64,000 bases of DNA from NCBI GenBank assembly GCA_965662115.1, contig CBFIGH010000013.1, positions 17,387 to 81,386 on the forward strand, written 5' to 3'. Below the pieces are notes generated by a model that worked only from the letters and a program-made list of their open reading frames with translations, searched no databases and was not told the origin of the DNA. The DNA is from Cyanobium_A sp965662115. Its GTDB lineage: Bacteria > Cyanobacteriota > Cyanobacteriia > PCC-6307 > Cyanobiaceae. A program made the position numbers and the translations under genes. This document shows positions 6,929 to 16,002 of the stretch, piece by piece; the first letter of the stretch is position 1; every line of letters begins with the position of its first letter.

Positions 6929-8269
6929 ATGGCCAGCCCTCGCACCAGCCTGCTTGTGCTGGTCGGCATCGGTGCCTGTGCGGCCACAGCGGTTGTCGCC
7001 AGGGAGGTGGTGACCTCCCCGGGAGGAACATCACGAATCAGTGATAGTCCTAAGGAGGTGATCGACCAAACCTGGCAGATCGTCTTCCGCGACTACCTCG
7101 ATATCAACGGCAAATACAATCCGGAGCAATGGCGCCAGCTGCGCCGCGATGTGTTGGCCAAGAGCTACGGCAGCTCCAAGGAGGCCTATGAATCGATCCG
7201 CGGCATGCTGGGCAGCCTCGATGATCCCTACACCCGCTTCCTTGATCCGCGGGAATTCAAGGAAATGCAGATTGACACGTCAGGGGAGCTCTCCGGCGTG
7301 GGCATCCAGCTGAGCCTTGATAAGGAAACCAAGAATCTGGTGGTTGTCTCGCCCATCGAGGGTTCCCCCGCTTCCCGAGCAGGTGTGCAGCCGAAGGATG
7401 TGATCACGGCGATCGATGGCAAGAGCACCAAGGGCATGAGCACGGAGGATGCGGTCAAGTTGATCCGTGGTCAGGCCGGTACCTCAGTGACCCTGACCCT
7501 GCAACGCAAGGGTCAGAGCCTGCAGGTGCCCCTCACCCGGGAGCGCATTGAACTCCATGCCGTTGATCATCAGATCAACACCACCCCAGATGGAATCAAG
7601 GTGGGCTACATCCGCCTGCGTCAGTTCAATGCCACCGCCACCAAGGACATGCGGCTGGCGGTCAAGGACCTGGAGGAGAAGGGTGCCCAGGGGTACGTGC
7701 TCGATTTGCGCAGCAACCCCGGTGGCCTGCTGATGGCCAGTGTGGAGATCGCCCGTCAGTGGCTCAATGAGGGCACGATCGTTTCCACCAAAACCCGTGA
7801 CGGCATCCAAGACATCAAGCGGGCCAACGGTCGCGCCCTAACGGCCAAGCCCCTGGTGGTGCTGGTGAATGAGGGCTCCGCCAGTGCCAGTGAAATCCTC
7901 TCCGGCGCCCTGCAGGACAACCAGCGGGCCGTGCTGGTGGGCCAGAAAACCTTTGGCAAGGGTTTGGTGCAATCGGTGCGGGGTCTCTCCGATGGCTCCG
8001 GCATGACCGTCACCATCGCCAAATACCTCACCCCCAGCGGCCGCGACATCCACAAACACGGTATTGATCCGGATGTGCGGGTGAAGATGACTGAGCTGGA
8101 GGCCCAACGGCTCAAGCTCGAAGACCTGGGCACCAAAAAAGACAGCCAATACAGGGTGGCCGAATCCACCTTGGTGAAGCGGTTGCGCAGTGCCAACGGC
8201 CCAACCCAGGCCTACAAGCCAGACAGTGCCAACCTCCCGGCAGCCCTGGGGGCGACGGCCCAGCCTTGA
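6929..8269 (+). CDS. C-terminal processing protease, S41 family
   Basis: 446 residues. An N-terminal hydrophobic segment (about 7-25) acts as signal or anchor, so the enzyme works in the periplasm or thylakoid lumen. A PDZ domain (about 105-190; GVGIQLSLD, SPASRAGVQPKDVI) precedes the protease domain. The serine/lysine dyad is Ser 319 in GSASASEIL and Lys 344 in KTFGKG, 25 residues apart as in the family. Cyanobacteria have several such enzymes; one matures the D1 protein of photosystem II. Which paralogue this is cannot be settled by eye, so no symbol is given. The next small gene overlaps its stop codon. Confidence 0.93.
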   Translation: MASPRTSLLVLVGIGACAATAVVAREVVTSPGGTSRISDSPKEVIDQTWQIVFRDYLDINGKYNPEQWRQLRRDVLAKSYGSSKEAYESIRGMLGSLDDPYTRFLDPREFKEMQIDTSGELSGVGIQLSLDKETKNLVVVSPIEGSPASRAGVQPKDVITAIDGKSTKGMSTEDAVKLIRGQAGTSVTLTLQRKGQSLQVPLTRERIELHAVDHQINTTPDGIKVGYIRLRQFNATATKDMRLAVKDLEEKGAQGYVLDLRSNPGGLLMASVEIARQWLNEGTIVSTKTRDGIQDIKRANGRALTAKPLVVLVNEGSASASEILSGALQDNQRAVLVGQKTFGKGLVQSVRGLSDGSGMTVTIAKYLTPSGRDIHKHGIDPDVRVKMTELEAQRLKLEDLGTKKDSQYRVAESTLVKRLRSANGPTQAYKPDSANLPAALGATAQP

Positions 8270-8472
8270 GCGAACAACCCACCCTGTGGGCTAGTAAGCC
8301 CTGGTGGTGCCAGCCCTGGACCATCGTGTTGACCGGGTTGGCCATACCACTGGCAAGCTGGTTCGTTGTCGAACGCTGGTGGCTGACCGCCCCGTTGGCC
8401 GGGGGGGTGTTGGTGTGGTGGTGGCTGTTCTTGGTGGTGGTGCCGCGGAGCTATCAGCAACAGCAGCCGTAA
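8266..8472 (+). CDS. Small membrane protein, DUF6737-like
   Basis: 68 residues. The TTG start at 8266 overlaps the protease stop (TTGA), which points to translational coupling. The sequence is rich in Trp, with two hydrophobic helices (WTIVLTGLAIPLASWFVV and APLAGGVLVWWWLFLVVV) and a short polar tail. It resembles a small cyanobacterial family of unknown function (DUF6737). Coupling to the protease could mean a membrane adaptor role, but that is only inference. Confidence 0.72.
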   Translation: MSEQPTLWASKPWWCQPWTIVLTGLAIPLASWFVVERWWLTAPLAGGVLVWWWLFLVVVPRSYQQQQP

Positions 8473-8506
8473 TTCAGCCACGACTATCAAGCCGGTGAGC
8501 CTCAGT

Positions 8507-8677
8507 TCAGGAAACCGGCTGCATCAGACCGCCGCCTGGACTGGAATCATCGTCGTCGTTGTTGCCCGGATCGCCTTGGAGCAGGGCGTAGAGACCGAGA
8601 GCAACCAGGCTCACCACCCCGGAGATCAGCGAGAAGCCAGCGGAGGAGCCCGAACCCTGCGCGATCAGATCTCCCAT
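8507..8677 (-). CDS. Small single-pass membrane protein with acidic tail, function unknown
   Basis: 56 residues from the ATG at 8677, which has GGAG four bases upstream. There is one hydrophobic helix (FSLISGVVSLVALGLYALLQ) followed by the acidic stretch NNDDDD. No family recognised. It is convergent with the DUF6737-like gene and lies 179 bp before the mfd-side intergenic boundary. The good ribosome binding site and clear helix support a real gene. Confidence 0.6.
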   Translation of the reverse strand: MGDLIAQGSGSSAGFSLISGVVSLVALGLYALLQGDPGNNDDDDSSPGGGLMQPVS

Positions 8678-8754
8678 GTTGCTCCGTAACACAAGTTCTC
8701 ACAATTGTAACGGAAGATTGAGGGATCCGTGGCCGGGTCCTGCCCAGCCGCCGC

Positions 8755-11700
8755 CTAAACGACCAGCACGGCTTCGTTCTGGGCCGCCTGCTGGGTGGCG
8801 CGCTCGGCCTCGCTCAGGCCAGCTTCGCCTGGGATCTGGGCTGCCATCTGCCGCAGCCAGCCCATCAACTCCTCCACTTGCTTCTCGGCGGGCAGCACCC
8901 CCAGTCCCCTGGCCAACACCTTGGCGGTGGCTCCCGATCCGCCTTGATAGAGCAGCCGTCCATGCAAATGCTGCGGCAGGCCCTGGCGCAGCAGGCGAAA
9001 AGCAGGCTCTTCCATGGGTGTTTCGAGGCAGATGTTCGGCTTTTCCGGCTTGATCCGCGAGAAGCCACAGCGCTTGGCCACCAATTTCAGCTCCATCAGC
9101 TGCAGCAGCGACTGCACCGCCTGGGGAATGGCGCCATAGCGATCCACCCAGGCCGCGGCCAGTTCAACCAGGGCGGCGCTGCTGCTGCAGTCGGCGGCGG
9201 CCCGGTAGGCCGCCATCTTCTCGTCGTTTTCGGTGATCCAGTCGCCTGGGATGAAGGCTGTGATGGGCAGATCGATCTGGGTGTCTTCGACATTGGGGAT
9301 GTCCTGCCCCTGGATCTCCGCGAGCGATTCCTGCAGCATTTCCATGTAGAGGTCAAAACCGATCGCCTCCATCTGGCCGCTCTGCTCCACCCCCAGCAGA
9401 TTGCCCACGCCGCGGATCTCCATGTCGCGCATGGCCAGCTGGTAGCCGCTACCGAGCTGGGCGAATTCCTGAATCGCCCGCAGCCGCTGGCGGGCGGCTT
9501 CCGAGAGCGAGGCATCGCCGGGATAGAAGAGCCAGGCGTGGGCCTGGATGCCACTGCGGCCCACCCGACCCCGCAGCTGGTACAGCTGGGCGAGTCCGAA
9601 CTTGTGGGCATCCTCGATCAGGATCGTGTTGACCCTGGGGATGTCGAGGCCGCTCTCCACGATCGTGGTGCAGAGCATCAGGTCGGCTTCGCCGGCGTTG
9701 AAGGCCACCATGGCGCTCTCGAGCTCCCCCTCGGCCATCTGGCCGTGGGCCACAAGCAAGCGCAGGCCGGGAATCATGCTCTGCAGCTGGCCGGCCACAT
9801 CGTCAATCCCTTCCACCCGGGGCACCACATAGAAGATCTGGCCGCCGCGGTCAATCTCCTGGCGGATCGCGCTGCGCACCGCCTCCTCATCGAGGGCGGC
9901 CAGATGGGTTTTGATCGGGCGACGCAGGGGCGGCGGTGTGGTGATCAGGCTCATCTCCCGAACGCCCGAGAGGCTCATGTAGAGGGTGCGCGGAATCGGG
10001 GTGGCGCTGAGGGTCAGGACGTCCACGTCATTGCGGAGAGCCTTGATCTTTTCCTTCTGGTTGACGCCGAACCGCTGCTCCTCATCCACCACCAGCAGCC
10101 CCAGTTGCTTGAAGCCCGTGCCCTTGGAGAGCAGCTGGTGGGTTCCTACCACCACATCCACGCTGCCTTTAGCGAGCCCTTCGAGGATGGTCTTGCGCTC
10201 GCTGGCGGTGCGGAAGCGGTTGAGCAGGCTCACTTTGAGTGGATAGGGGGCGAAGCGTTCGCTCAGGGTGCGCCAGTGCTGTTGAGCTAACACCGTGGTG
10301 GGGGCAAGCATGGCTACCTGCTTGCCCGCTGTCACGGCTTTGAAGATGGCGCGAATCGCCACTTCCGTTTTGCCGAATCCGACATCGCCGCACACCAGCC
10401 GGTCCATGGGCTGCGGTTGTTCCATGTCGCGCTTGACATCGGCAATCGCCTTGGTCTGGTCGGGGGTGGGGTCATAGGGGAAGGAATCCTCCAGCTCCTG
10501 CTGCCAGGGGCCGTCGGCTGGGAAGGCGAATCCCGGCGCCTGGTGACGCTGGGCATAGAGCTTGACCAGATCCACCGCCACCTTGCGCACGGCCTTTTTG
10601 GCCCGTTCCTTGGCCTTGGCCCAGGCGGTGCCGCCCATGCGGTTCAGATCCGGCGGCGCGTCGGTGCTGGCGCGGTAACGGCCGAGGCTGCCCAGCTGGT
10701 CGGCGGCGACCCGCAGCAGGCCATCGGCGTACTGCACCACCAGGTAGTCGCGGGAGTCGCCGCCAATGGCCAGCTTCTCGAGCTTGAGAAACTTCCCGAT
10801 GCCGTGGTTGCGGTGCACCACAAAGTCGCCCGGTTGCATCTTGCCCGGGTCGACCGTGCGGCTGGCGGCCTTGCGGCGACGGCGCACATAGCCGCTGGCG
10901 GCCAGGGCATGCTGGCCGAAGAACTCCCGGTCGCTGATCAGCACCAGCTTCCAGGCGGGCAACTGCAGCCCCTCGAGCTCGGCGGTGCTGCGATGTTTCA
11001 ACGCCACCGGTGTGGCCTGCTCCACCAGTCGATCGATGGCGGGGAAGTCGGCCGGGTTGGGCACGAAGCGGCTGATGCAGTCGTGCTCCTCCAGCAGGGC
11101 CACCGCCCGTGAGGGCTGGGCGGAGATCAGCCACACCGTGGCCCGTTCGGCCACAAAGCCCTTGACCAGGGCGGCCAGCTTGCCAAAGGCGTTGGGGTAG
11201 GCCGGCACCGACCGAGCGGCCAGGTCAAAGCTGTTGGGGTGCTGATCGGTGTCCTGCAGCTCGGCCAGATCAAAGCCCCTGAAGGCTTCCACCTGCTGAA
11301 GGGAGCCAGTTGGCTCCCGATGCAGCAGGGGCGGCAGGGCGGCAGCCAACCCGCTGCAGACATCGGCATGGTGGTCGGCGGCATGCTCAAACCACTGCTG
11401 GCCATGGGAGAGGCACTGGCCCCTTGCATCGACCGCCACCAGGGTGTCGGTGGGCAGGTAATCGAGCAGGGAGGCGGGCTGCTGCCAGGCCAGCCCCATC
11501 AACCGCCGCATTCCCTCGGGGGTGCCCCCCTCCAGCAGCTGGTCGAGGGCCTCCGGGCTAAGCAGCTGCTCCAGCCCTGCCGGCATCGCCTCGCGCAGGG
11601 CTTCGGCAACCAGGGGGCCGTAGCCACTGGGGGTCAGGCGCACCACCTCGATCGGATCGAGCGAGCGTTGGGATGCGGGATCAAATTCCCGCAGTTTGTC

Positions 11701-12306
11701 GAGCTCCTCGCCAAAAAATTCGAGCCTGACGGGGAGTTCGCTGCTCACCGGGAAGACATCGACGATGTCGCCCCGGCGGCTCCAACTGCCCTCCTGCTCA
11801 ATTGTGGGCACCCGCTCGTAGCCGAGGCGCGCCAGGGTTTCGCCCAGCTGCTCAAGGTTGATGGTTTCGCCTTTGCGCAGGCTCAGGCATTGGGCCCGCA
11901 GGGCCTGCGGCGGCGGCAGATGGGGCTGTAGCGCACGCTCCGTGGCGACGATGGCCACACCCGTGGGGCTGTCCAACAGCTCACTGAGTACCTGCAGCTG
12001 CCCCCAGGTGATCTCGCTGGTGGGATCAAACGGTTCATAGGGGCTGCCCTCACTGGTGGGGTAGAGCTGGCAGCTGCTCCAACCCATCAACTCCAGCAGC
12101 GCTGCCCAGCGGCCCGCCTCCTCCAAGGTGGGCACGATCACCAGCAGGGGGGCGCCGGCAGCTCGGGCCATGGCGCTGCTGATCAGCGCCCGGGCGGCCC
12201 GGCCAGCGCCGGCCAACCGCAACCGTTCTGGTCGGGCTAGTCGCGCCAACACCTCGCCAGTCAACGGTGCCAGCTGCAGCTGGCGCACCAGGGCGGTGAG
12301 GGGCAT
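8755..12306 (-). CDS. mfd: Transcription-repair coupling factor
   Basis: 1183 residues from the ATG at 12306; the longer frame to 12453 has no family character and crosses the divergent gene. Domain order is UvrB-like N-terminus (SEGSPYEPFDPTSE), RNA polymerase-interaction domain (GDFVVHRNHGIGKFLKLEK), then a RecG-like helicase. The helicase shows Walker A GDVGFGKTEVA, the DEEQ box VVDEEQRFGV, SATPIPRTL and QLRGRVGRS. The C-terminal TRCF domain is present. It recognises RNA polymerase stalled at lesions, pushes it off and recruits UvrA. It stands alone on the minus strand, divergent from the COQ4-like gene with 73 bp between starts. Confidence 0.97.
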   Translation of the reverse strand: MPLTALVRQLQLAPLTGEVLARLARPERLRLAGAGRAARALISSAMARAAGAPLLVIVPTLEEAGRWAALLELMGWSSCQLYPTSEGSPYEPFDPTSEITWGQLQVLSELLDSPTGVAIVATERALQPHLPPPQALRAQCLSLRKGETINLEQLGETLARLGYERVPTIEQEGSWSRRGDIVDVFPVSSELPVRLEFFGEELDKLREFDPASQRSLDPIEVVRLTPSGYGPLVAEALREAMPAGLEQLLSPEALDQLLEGGTPEGMRRLMGLAWQQPASLLDYLPTDTLVAVDARGQCLSHGQQWFEHAADHHADVCSGLAAALPPLLHREPTGSLQQVEAFRGFDLAELQDTDQHPNSFDLAARSVPAYPNAFGKLAALVKGFVAERATVWLISAQPSRAVALLEEHDCISRFVPNPADFPAIDRLVEQATPVALKHRSTAELEGLQLPAWKLVLISDREFFGQHALAASGYVRRRRKAASRTVDPGKMQPGDFVVHRNHGIGKFLKLEKLAIGGDSRDYLVVQYADGLLRVAADQLGSLGRYRASTDAPPDLNRMGGTAWAKAKERAKKAVRKVAVDLVKLYAQRHQAPGFAFPADGPWQQELEDSFPYDPTPDQTKAIADVKRDMEQPQPMDRLVCGDVGFGKTEVAIRAIFKAVTAGKQVAMLAPTTVLAQQHWRTLSERFAPYPLKVSLLNRFRTASERKTILEGLAKGSVDVVVGTHQLLSKGTGFKQLGLLVVDEEQRFGVNQKEKIKALRNDVDVLTLSATPIPRTLYMSLSGVREMSLITTPPPLRRPIKTHLAALDEEAVRSAIRQEIDRGGQIFYVVPRVEGIDDVAGQLQSMIPGLRLLVAHGQMAEGELESAMVAFNAGEADLMLCTTIVESGLDIPRVNTILIEDAHKFGLAQLYQLRGRVGRSGIQAHAWLFYPGDASLSEAARQRLRAIQEFAQLGSGYQLAMRDMEIRGVGNLLGVEQSGQMEAIGFDLYMEMLQESLAEIQGQDIPNVEDTQIDLPITAFIPGDWITENDEKMAAYRAAADCSSSAALVELAAAWVDRYGAIPQAVQSLLQLMELKLVAKRCGFSRIKPEKPNICLETPMEEPAFRLLRQGLPQHLHGRLLYQGGSGATAKVLARGLGVLPAEKQVEELMGWLRQMAAQIPGEAGLSEAERATQQAAQNEAVLVV

Positions 12307-12379
12307 GGAAGGTTTTGGGCTTGGCTGGCCCCGATCCTCGCAACTGCCCAGAATGGGGCGATAAAGCCTGGTTGCTGCC

Positions 12380-13360
12380 GTGTTCCTGATCCATAGCCGC
12401 GTCGACCACGCGCCCCTGCTGGCGGCGGCGCTGGTGGGCGCCTGCCGCGGCACCGGTTGGCTGAACCCCCTGCAGCCGCGCTTTCTGAGCGTGTTGTTTC
12501 ACCAGTTGCTCGACCATCCGGTTGATTTTCATGAGCTTGCCGCCACAACCCCGGAGGCTGTCGCCCAGGCCCTGCCCAGCCCGGAGCAACGACGCGAGCT
12601 GGTCGAGCTGATGGTGACTGTGGAGATGCTTTGCGATGCCATCCCCGCTTGGTTGGAAGGCTCGATTGAGCACTGGGCGGGCCTGCTGGGGGTGGAAGAT
12701 CGCAGTTTGCAACTAGCCCGCGACCTGGCCGCCCAGGCCTCTGCCAAGGCCCTGCATGATTTTTATCGCCTCAATTGGATGGGCGAGCAGGATCGGGCCA
12801 GCCCATCCTTTGAGGGTCTGCTGGCTCGCCATGGCGACCAGGCCTATGCCCTCACCGTCGAACCAGACCCGCTGGAAGCCGCCCGCTGGCGGGCCCTGGA
12901 GCATTGTCCGGCCGGCAGTATCGGCCGCACCCTCTGGGAGTTCTACGACAAGCGTGGCTTCGGATTCCCCGGTGAACTAGGGGCGGCCAACGGGGCCCTG
13001 GCTCACCACGATTGGATCCATGTGCTGGCCGATTTCGACACCTCGCCGATGGGCGAGATGGAGGTGACCGCATTCCAGGCCGCTGCCAGCACCTTGCCTG
13101 GCGCCACCCTCGGCTTCATTGGCGCCGTGAGCATCTTTCAAACGGGGCTGCTCCCGAGCCTGGTGGTCGGGCCGGGCTACACCCACTCGCTGGAGGTGCC
13201 GGGTGGCCCGGAGCGCATCGCCGATGCCATCCGCCGCGGCCGGGCCTGCCGGCGCGACATGTTTGTGGAGATCGACTTTTTTGGCGTGGCCACCGAACCG
13301 CTGGCCAGCCTGCGCGAGCGTTGGGGCATCACCCCGAAGGCTCCGCTCGCCCAGAGCTGA
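12380..13360 (+). CDS. COQ4-like protein with an N-terminal helical domain
   Basis: 326 residues from a GTG. The C-terminal half carries the COQ4 signature HDWIH...E: His 210, Asp 211, His 214 and Glu 226, with exactly eleven residues between the second His and Glu. Upstream is PAGSIGRTLWEFY (177-189), matching the G-[ST]-[LI]-G-x3-[YW]-x2-F block of COQ4. Residues 35-135 look like an all-helical TerB-like domain. COQ4 organises, and by recent work catalyses, steps of ubiquinone synthesis; cyanobacteria make plastoquinone instead, so the substrate is open. A quinone or other prenyl-lipid role is plausible. The stop overlaps the start of the next gene (TGATG). Confidence 0.75.
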   Translation: MFLIHSRVDHAPLLAAALVGACRGTGWLNPLQPRFLSVLFHQLLDHPVDFHELAATTPEAVAQALPSPEQRRELVELMVTVEMLCDAIPAWLEGSIEHWAGLLGVEDRSLQLARDLAAQASAKALHDFYRLNWMGEQDRASPSFEGLLARHGDQAYALTVEPDPLEAARWRALEHCPAGSIGRTLWEFYDKRGFGFPGELGAANGALAHHDWIHVLADFDTSPMGEMEVTAFQAAASTLPGATLGFIGAVSIFQTGLLPSLVVGPGYTHSLEVPGGPERIADAIRRGRACRRDMFVEIDFFGVATEPLASLRERWGITPKAPLAQS

Positions 13361-14022
13361 TGCGGTTTGTCTTCCCGGCACTCGGCGCGCTGCTGATTGC
13401 GGCTGGTGCCCTCAGCCAGGGGACGCCACAGCCGCCAACGAGCGCTCCCGATCTGGAGACGCTGACCAGCCAACTGGCGTTAGCCGATCAGCAGTGGATC
13501 CCCCGGGCCGAACCCCTGGCCAACGGCGGCTATCGCTACATCTACAAACGCCGTGCCGGAGAGCCACACCTCAAGCCGGAGCAGATCCGTTCCCTGATCG
13601 CCAATCCACCCAACTTTGCGAGCGAACGGCAGCAGATTGGCCAGCTGTTGCAGGTTCTCTACCAAGCCGGCGTCCAGGTGAAGCTCACGGCGCCCCGCAA
13701 GTCCGGAGCAGCCGCGGAGTGGGATCCGGCTGCCCGCACCCTGCGCATTCAGCCGAGCGTGGTGGGCAAGGGCTCGCTGGACTTTGCCTGGGTGCTCAAC
13801 CATGAGGCCATTCATGTGGCCCAGAGCTGCCGCAACCAGGGCATCGGCTCGGAACCCCGATTGCTGGGCCTGCCCACCCAGCTCCCAGCCCGTCTCTCCC
13901 CCGTTCTCAATCAACCGATCTATCGCGAGGCACCCGAGCGCGTCCGCCAACTCGAGCGGGAGGCCTATGCCAATCAGGAGCGCCTCAGCCTGGGGGTCCA
14001 GTTGGTGCGGACGTATTGCTGA
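13360..14022 (+). CDS. Secreted protein with HExxH zinc-binding motif, function unknown
   Basis: 220 residues. The ATG at 13360 overlaps the stop of the COQ4-like gene, so the pair is probably co-translated. Residues 1-19 form a signal peptide (FVFPALGALLIAAGALS). NHEAIHVAQSC contains His 148, Glu 149 and His 152, a gluzincin-like metal site, and EREAYANQE downstream may give the third ligand. It may be a periplasmic metallopeptidase-like protein; activity is unproven. Its 3' end overlaps the convergent gene by 38 bp. Confidence 0.72.
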   Translation: MRFVFPALGALLIAAGALSQGTPQPPTSAPDLETLTSQLALADQQWIPRAEPLANGGYRYIYKRRAGEPHLKPEQIRSLIANPPNFASERQQIGQLLQVLYQAGVQVKLTAPRKSGAAAEWDPAARTLRIQPSVVGKGSLDFAWVLNHEAIHVAQSCRNQGIGSEPRLLGLPTQLPARLSPVLNQPIYREAPERVRQLEREAYANQERLSLGVQLVRTYC

Positions 14023-14749
14023 GATCTTCCAGCAGCATGTTGAACTGCAGCAGCTGGGCATCACTGAGCTGCTGACGGCTGGAGAGGGAAAAGTGCTGTT
14101 CCAGTAGGGCTCTGCCCTGGCCAGGATCCCATTGGAGCAGCTCCAGCAGTTGGTCGCACTGGCTGAGCAGGTCGCGCCGCCGCAGGGGGGCCGGAGCGCT
14201 GCTGGCCAGCGTGCCTGTGCTGCAGCCCTTCAGCGCTTCCAGGTAGGCCTGGATGTCGGCGTAGTTGGTCAGGCGGTTGCGATTCGGATGGCCGAACACC
14301 CGCTCGAGGTATGCCGCCTCCTGGTCGCGATCCCAGCCCAGTCGCTGCAGCTGGAGGTCGAGTTGGGCCAGCTCGCTGCTCCAATCCTCCGGATCAACCT
14401 GGGGTTGCTCGGGCGCCTGGAGGGGGGGCGGGGTGGGTTGTGAGGGGCTTGGGCCCGGGATCGGGCCAGCCGCTTTCGGCCTGGCAACCGGCTCCCGGGC
14501 CCCAGTCGGGGTCCTGTCAGCCACCCTGGTTTCAACCGGGGGGGTGCGGCGGCTCTGCAGGCGCTGGCGGGCCCGATCCTCGGCCAGCTCGGCCGTGGCG
14601 GCTTCGCCCAAGGCCGCATCGAGCAGCCGCTCTCCCCGCTTGGCCTGCACCAGCACGACGCGGCTACCGGCTTCGGCATGCACCAACTGCACGACGATCA
14701 CCTCTCCCTGCTGCCCATCGAACGGTCGATCGGGCTGCTGGTCTGCCAC
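13985..14749 (-). CDS. Conserved hypothetical protein with proline-rich linker
   Basis: 254 residues from the GTG at 14749, chosen because GGAGG lies eight bases upstream; an in-frame TTG at 14773 would add eight. The N-terminal 70 residues look like a small beta-rich domain (GEVIVVQLVHAE, SRVVLVQAKRGERLL). A Pro/Ala-rich linker follows (about 85-125). The C-terminal half is helical (NRLTNYADIQAYLEALKG, LLSQCDQLLELLQWD). No known function. It is convergent with the HExxH gene, overlapping by 38 bp, and divergent from terC. Confidence 0.7.
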   Translation of the reverse strand: MADQQPDRPFDGQQGEVIVVQLVHAEAGSRVVLVQAKRGERLLDAALGEAATAELAEDRARQRLQSRRTPPVETRVADRTPTGAREPVARPKAAGPIPGPSPSQPTPPPLQAPEQPQVDPEDWSSELAQLDLQLQRLGWDRDQEAAYLERVFGHPNRNRLTNYADIQAYLEALKGCSTGTLASSAPAPLRRRDLLSQCDQLLELLQWDPGQGRALLEQHFSLSSRQQLSDAQLLQFNMLLEDLSNTSAPTGPPG

Positions 14750-14816
14750 TTCCCCAACCTCCGGACTGCGCAACCCGACTTTCTAGACTTGACACCATCC
14801 TGACCCGCTGCAGCCC

Positions 14817-15611
14817 GTGGAAGCGGAGTCGATCCAATCCATCACACCCCTGCTCCAGCAGGCGGACCAGTGGGGCGAGGTGTTGCTGCTGCTGCCCCTG
14901 CTGGTGGCGCTGGAGGCGGTGCTCTCGGCTGACAACGCCATTGCCCTGGCTGCCATTGCCCGGCAGCTCCAGGATCCGGCCAGGCAGCGGCAGGCCCTCA
15001 ACCTGGGCCTGGGCCTGGCCCTGGTGTTTCGTCTGGTGCTGATCGTGGCTGCCCGCTGGGTGCTCAATTTCTGGCCCCTGCAGCTGGCGGCAGCCGGCTA
15101 CCTGCTCTGGCTCTGCGGCAGCCATTTGCTCAAGGTGTTCTCCCATCCGGAGACCGATGCGGCGGTGCTGGACGCCCAGGGCGCAGATGGCCCCAGCCCC
15201 GGCCCGGAAACGGCCCTGCCGGACCCCTTGCCAACCGGTCCCGAGCGCAATGGCGGCCTGAGGTCGGTGGTTGTCACCCTGGCGCTCACCGATCTGGCCT
15301 TCTCCCTCGACAGCGTGGCGGCAGCGGTGGCGGTGACCGATCGCCTGCTTCTGGTGATGGCGGGTGGTGTGATCGGTGTGATTGCCCTGCGGCTGACAGC
15401 GGAACTGTTCATCCGTTGGCTGGCCATCTACCAACACCTCGAAACAGCCGGTTACCTGGCGGTCGGTTTGGTGGGCATTCGGTTGCTGTTGCGCCTGGGC
15501 TTTCCCCAGGTTGTGCCGCCGGAGTGGTTGCTGCTGCTGCTGGTGGCCGCGTTGTTTGCCTGGGGCTTTTCCGTGCGTCTTGCTGCCGCGGAGCCGACGC
15601 CTGGGCCATGA
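14817..15611 (+). CDS. TerC-family integral membrane protein
   Basis: 264 residues from a GTG, with about seven membrane helices. Diagnostic are ALEAVLSADNAIALAA near residue 40 and LTDLAFSLDSVAAAVAV near 165, two copies of an acidic helix motif that binds metal in the TerC/Alx superfamily. Relatives export manganese or help metallate exported and membrane proteins; the plant homologue is needed for thylakoid biogenesis. The stop overlaps the start of the DUF6464 gene (ATGA). Confidence 0.88.
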   Translation: MEAESIQSITPLLQQADQWGEVLLLLPLLVALEAVLSADNAIALAAIARQLQDPARQRQALNLGLGLALVFRLVLIVAARWVLNFWPLQLAAAGYLLWLCGSHLLKVFSHPETDAAVLDAQGADGPSPGPETALPDPLPTGPERNGGLRSVVVTLALTDLAFSLDSVAAAVAVTDRLLLVMAGGVIGVIALRLTAELFIRWLAIYQHLETAGYLAVGLVGIRLLLRLGFPQVVPPEWLLLLLVAALFAWGFSVRLAAAEPTPGP

Positions 15612-15976
15612 GGGTGGAGCTGCGCCAGATCGACAGCGACCGACTGCTGGAGGCCATCGAGGTGGTTGCGATCGGCGATGTGCCCCATCCAGGCCGCTGG
15701 CTGGAAGCCGGCGGCCGCAGTTTTCTGGTCCTGCAGCGCCGCCATCGCTACCAGTTGCGCAACGGTCGCTACCAGCTCGCCAGTGTGGCGTTGCAGGTCA
15801 AGGCCCAACGTCAGCCACCCGATGCCCGCTGGTGGCGCAACCAGTGGGTGATCGGCGACCCCAGCTGCCGCTTCAACGCCCGCACCGCCCTGTTGCGCTG
15901 CGCCGTGCTGCCCGAGGGACCCTGTGACGCCTGCGCCCATTACCAGCAGGGCGATCGCTCCACCCACGACACCTAG
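15608..15976 (+). CDS. DUF6464 family protein
   Basis: 122 residues. The ATG at 15608 overlaps the terC stop. The C-terminus has the family signature SCRFNARTALLRCAVLP followed by GPCDACAHY, with four cysteines that could bind a metal. The N-terminal part is beta-rich (LRQIDSDRLLEAIEVVAIGD). Function is unknown. Coupling to terC suggests, without proof, a link to metal handling. Confidence 0.8.
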   Translation: MRVELRQIDSDRLLEAIEVVAIGDVPHPGRWLEAGGRSFLVLQRRHRYQLRNGRYQLASVALQVKAQRQPPDARWWRNQWVIGDPSCRFNARTALLRCAVLPEGPCDACAHYQQGDRSTHDT

Positions 15977-16002
15977 GCTTCAAAGACAACGCGTTTGCGG
16001 CG

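Noticed and set aside
8878..10290. 470-codon frame opposite mfd
   Set aside because: It is antisense to the mfd helicase region; composition is that of a shadow frame.
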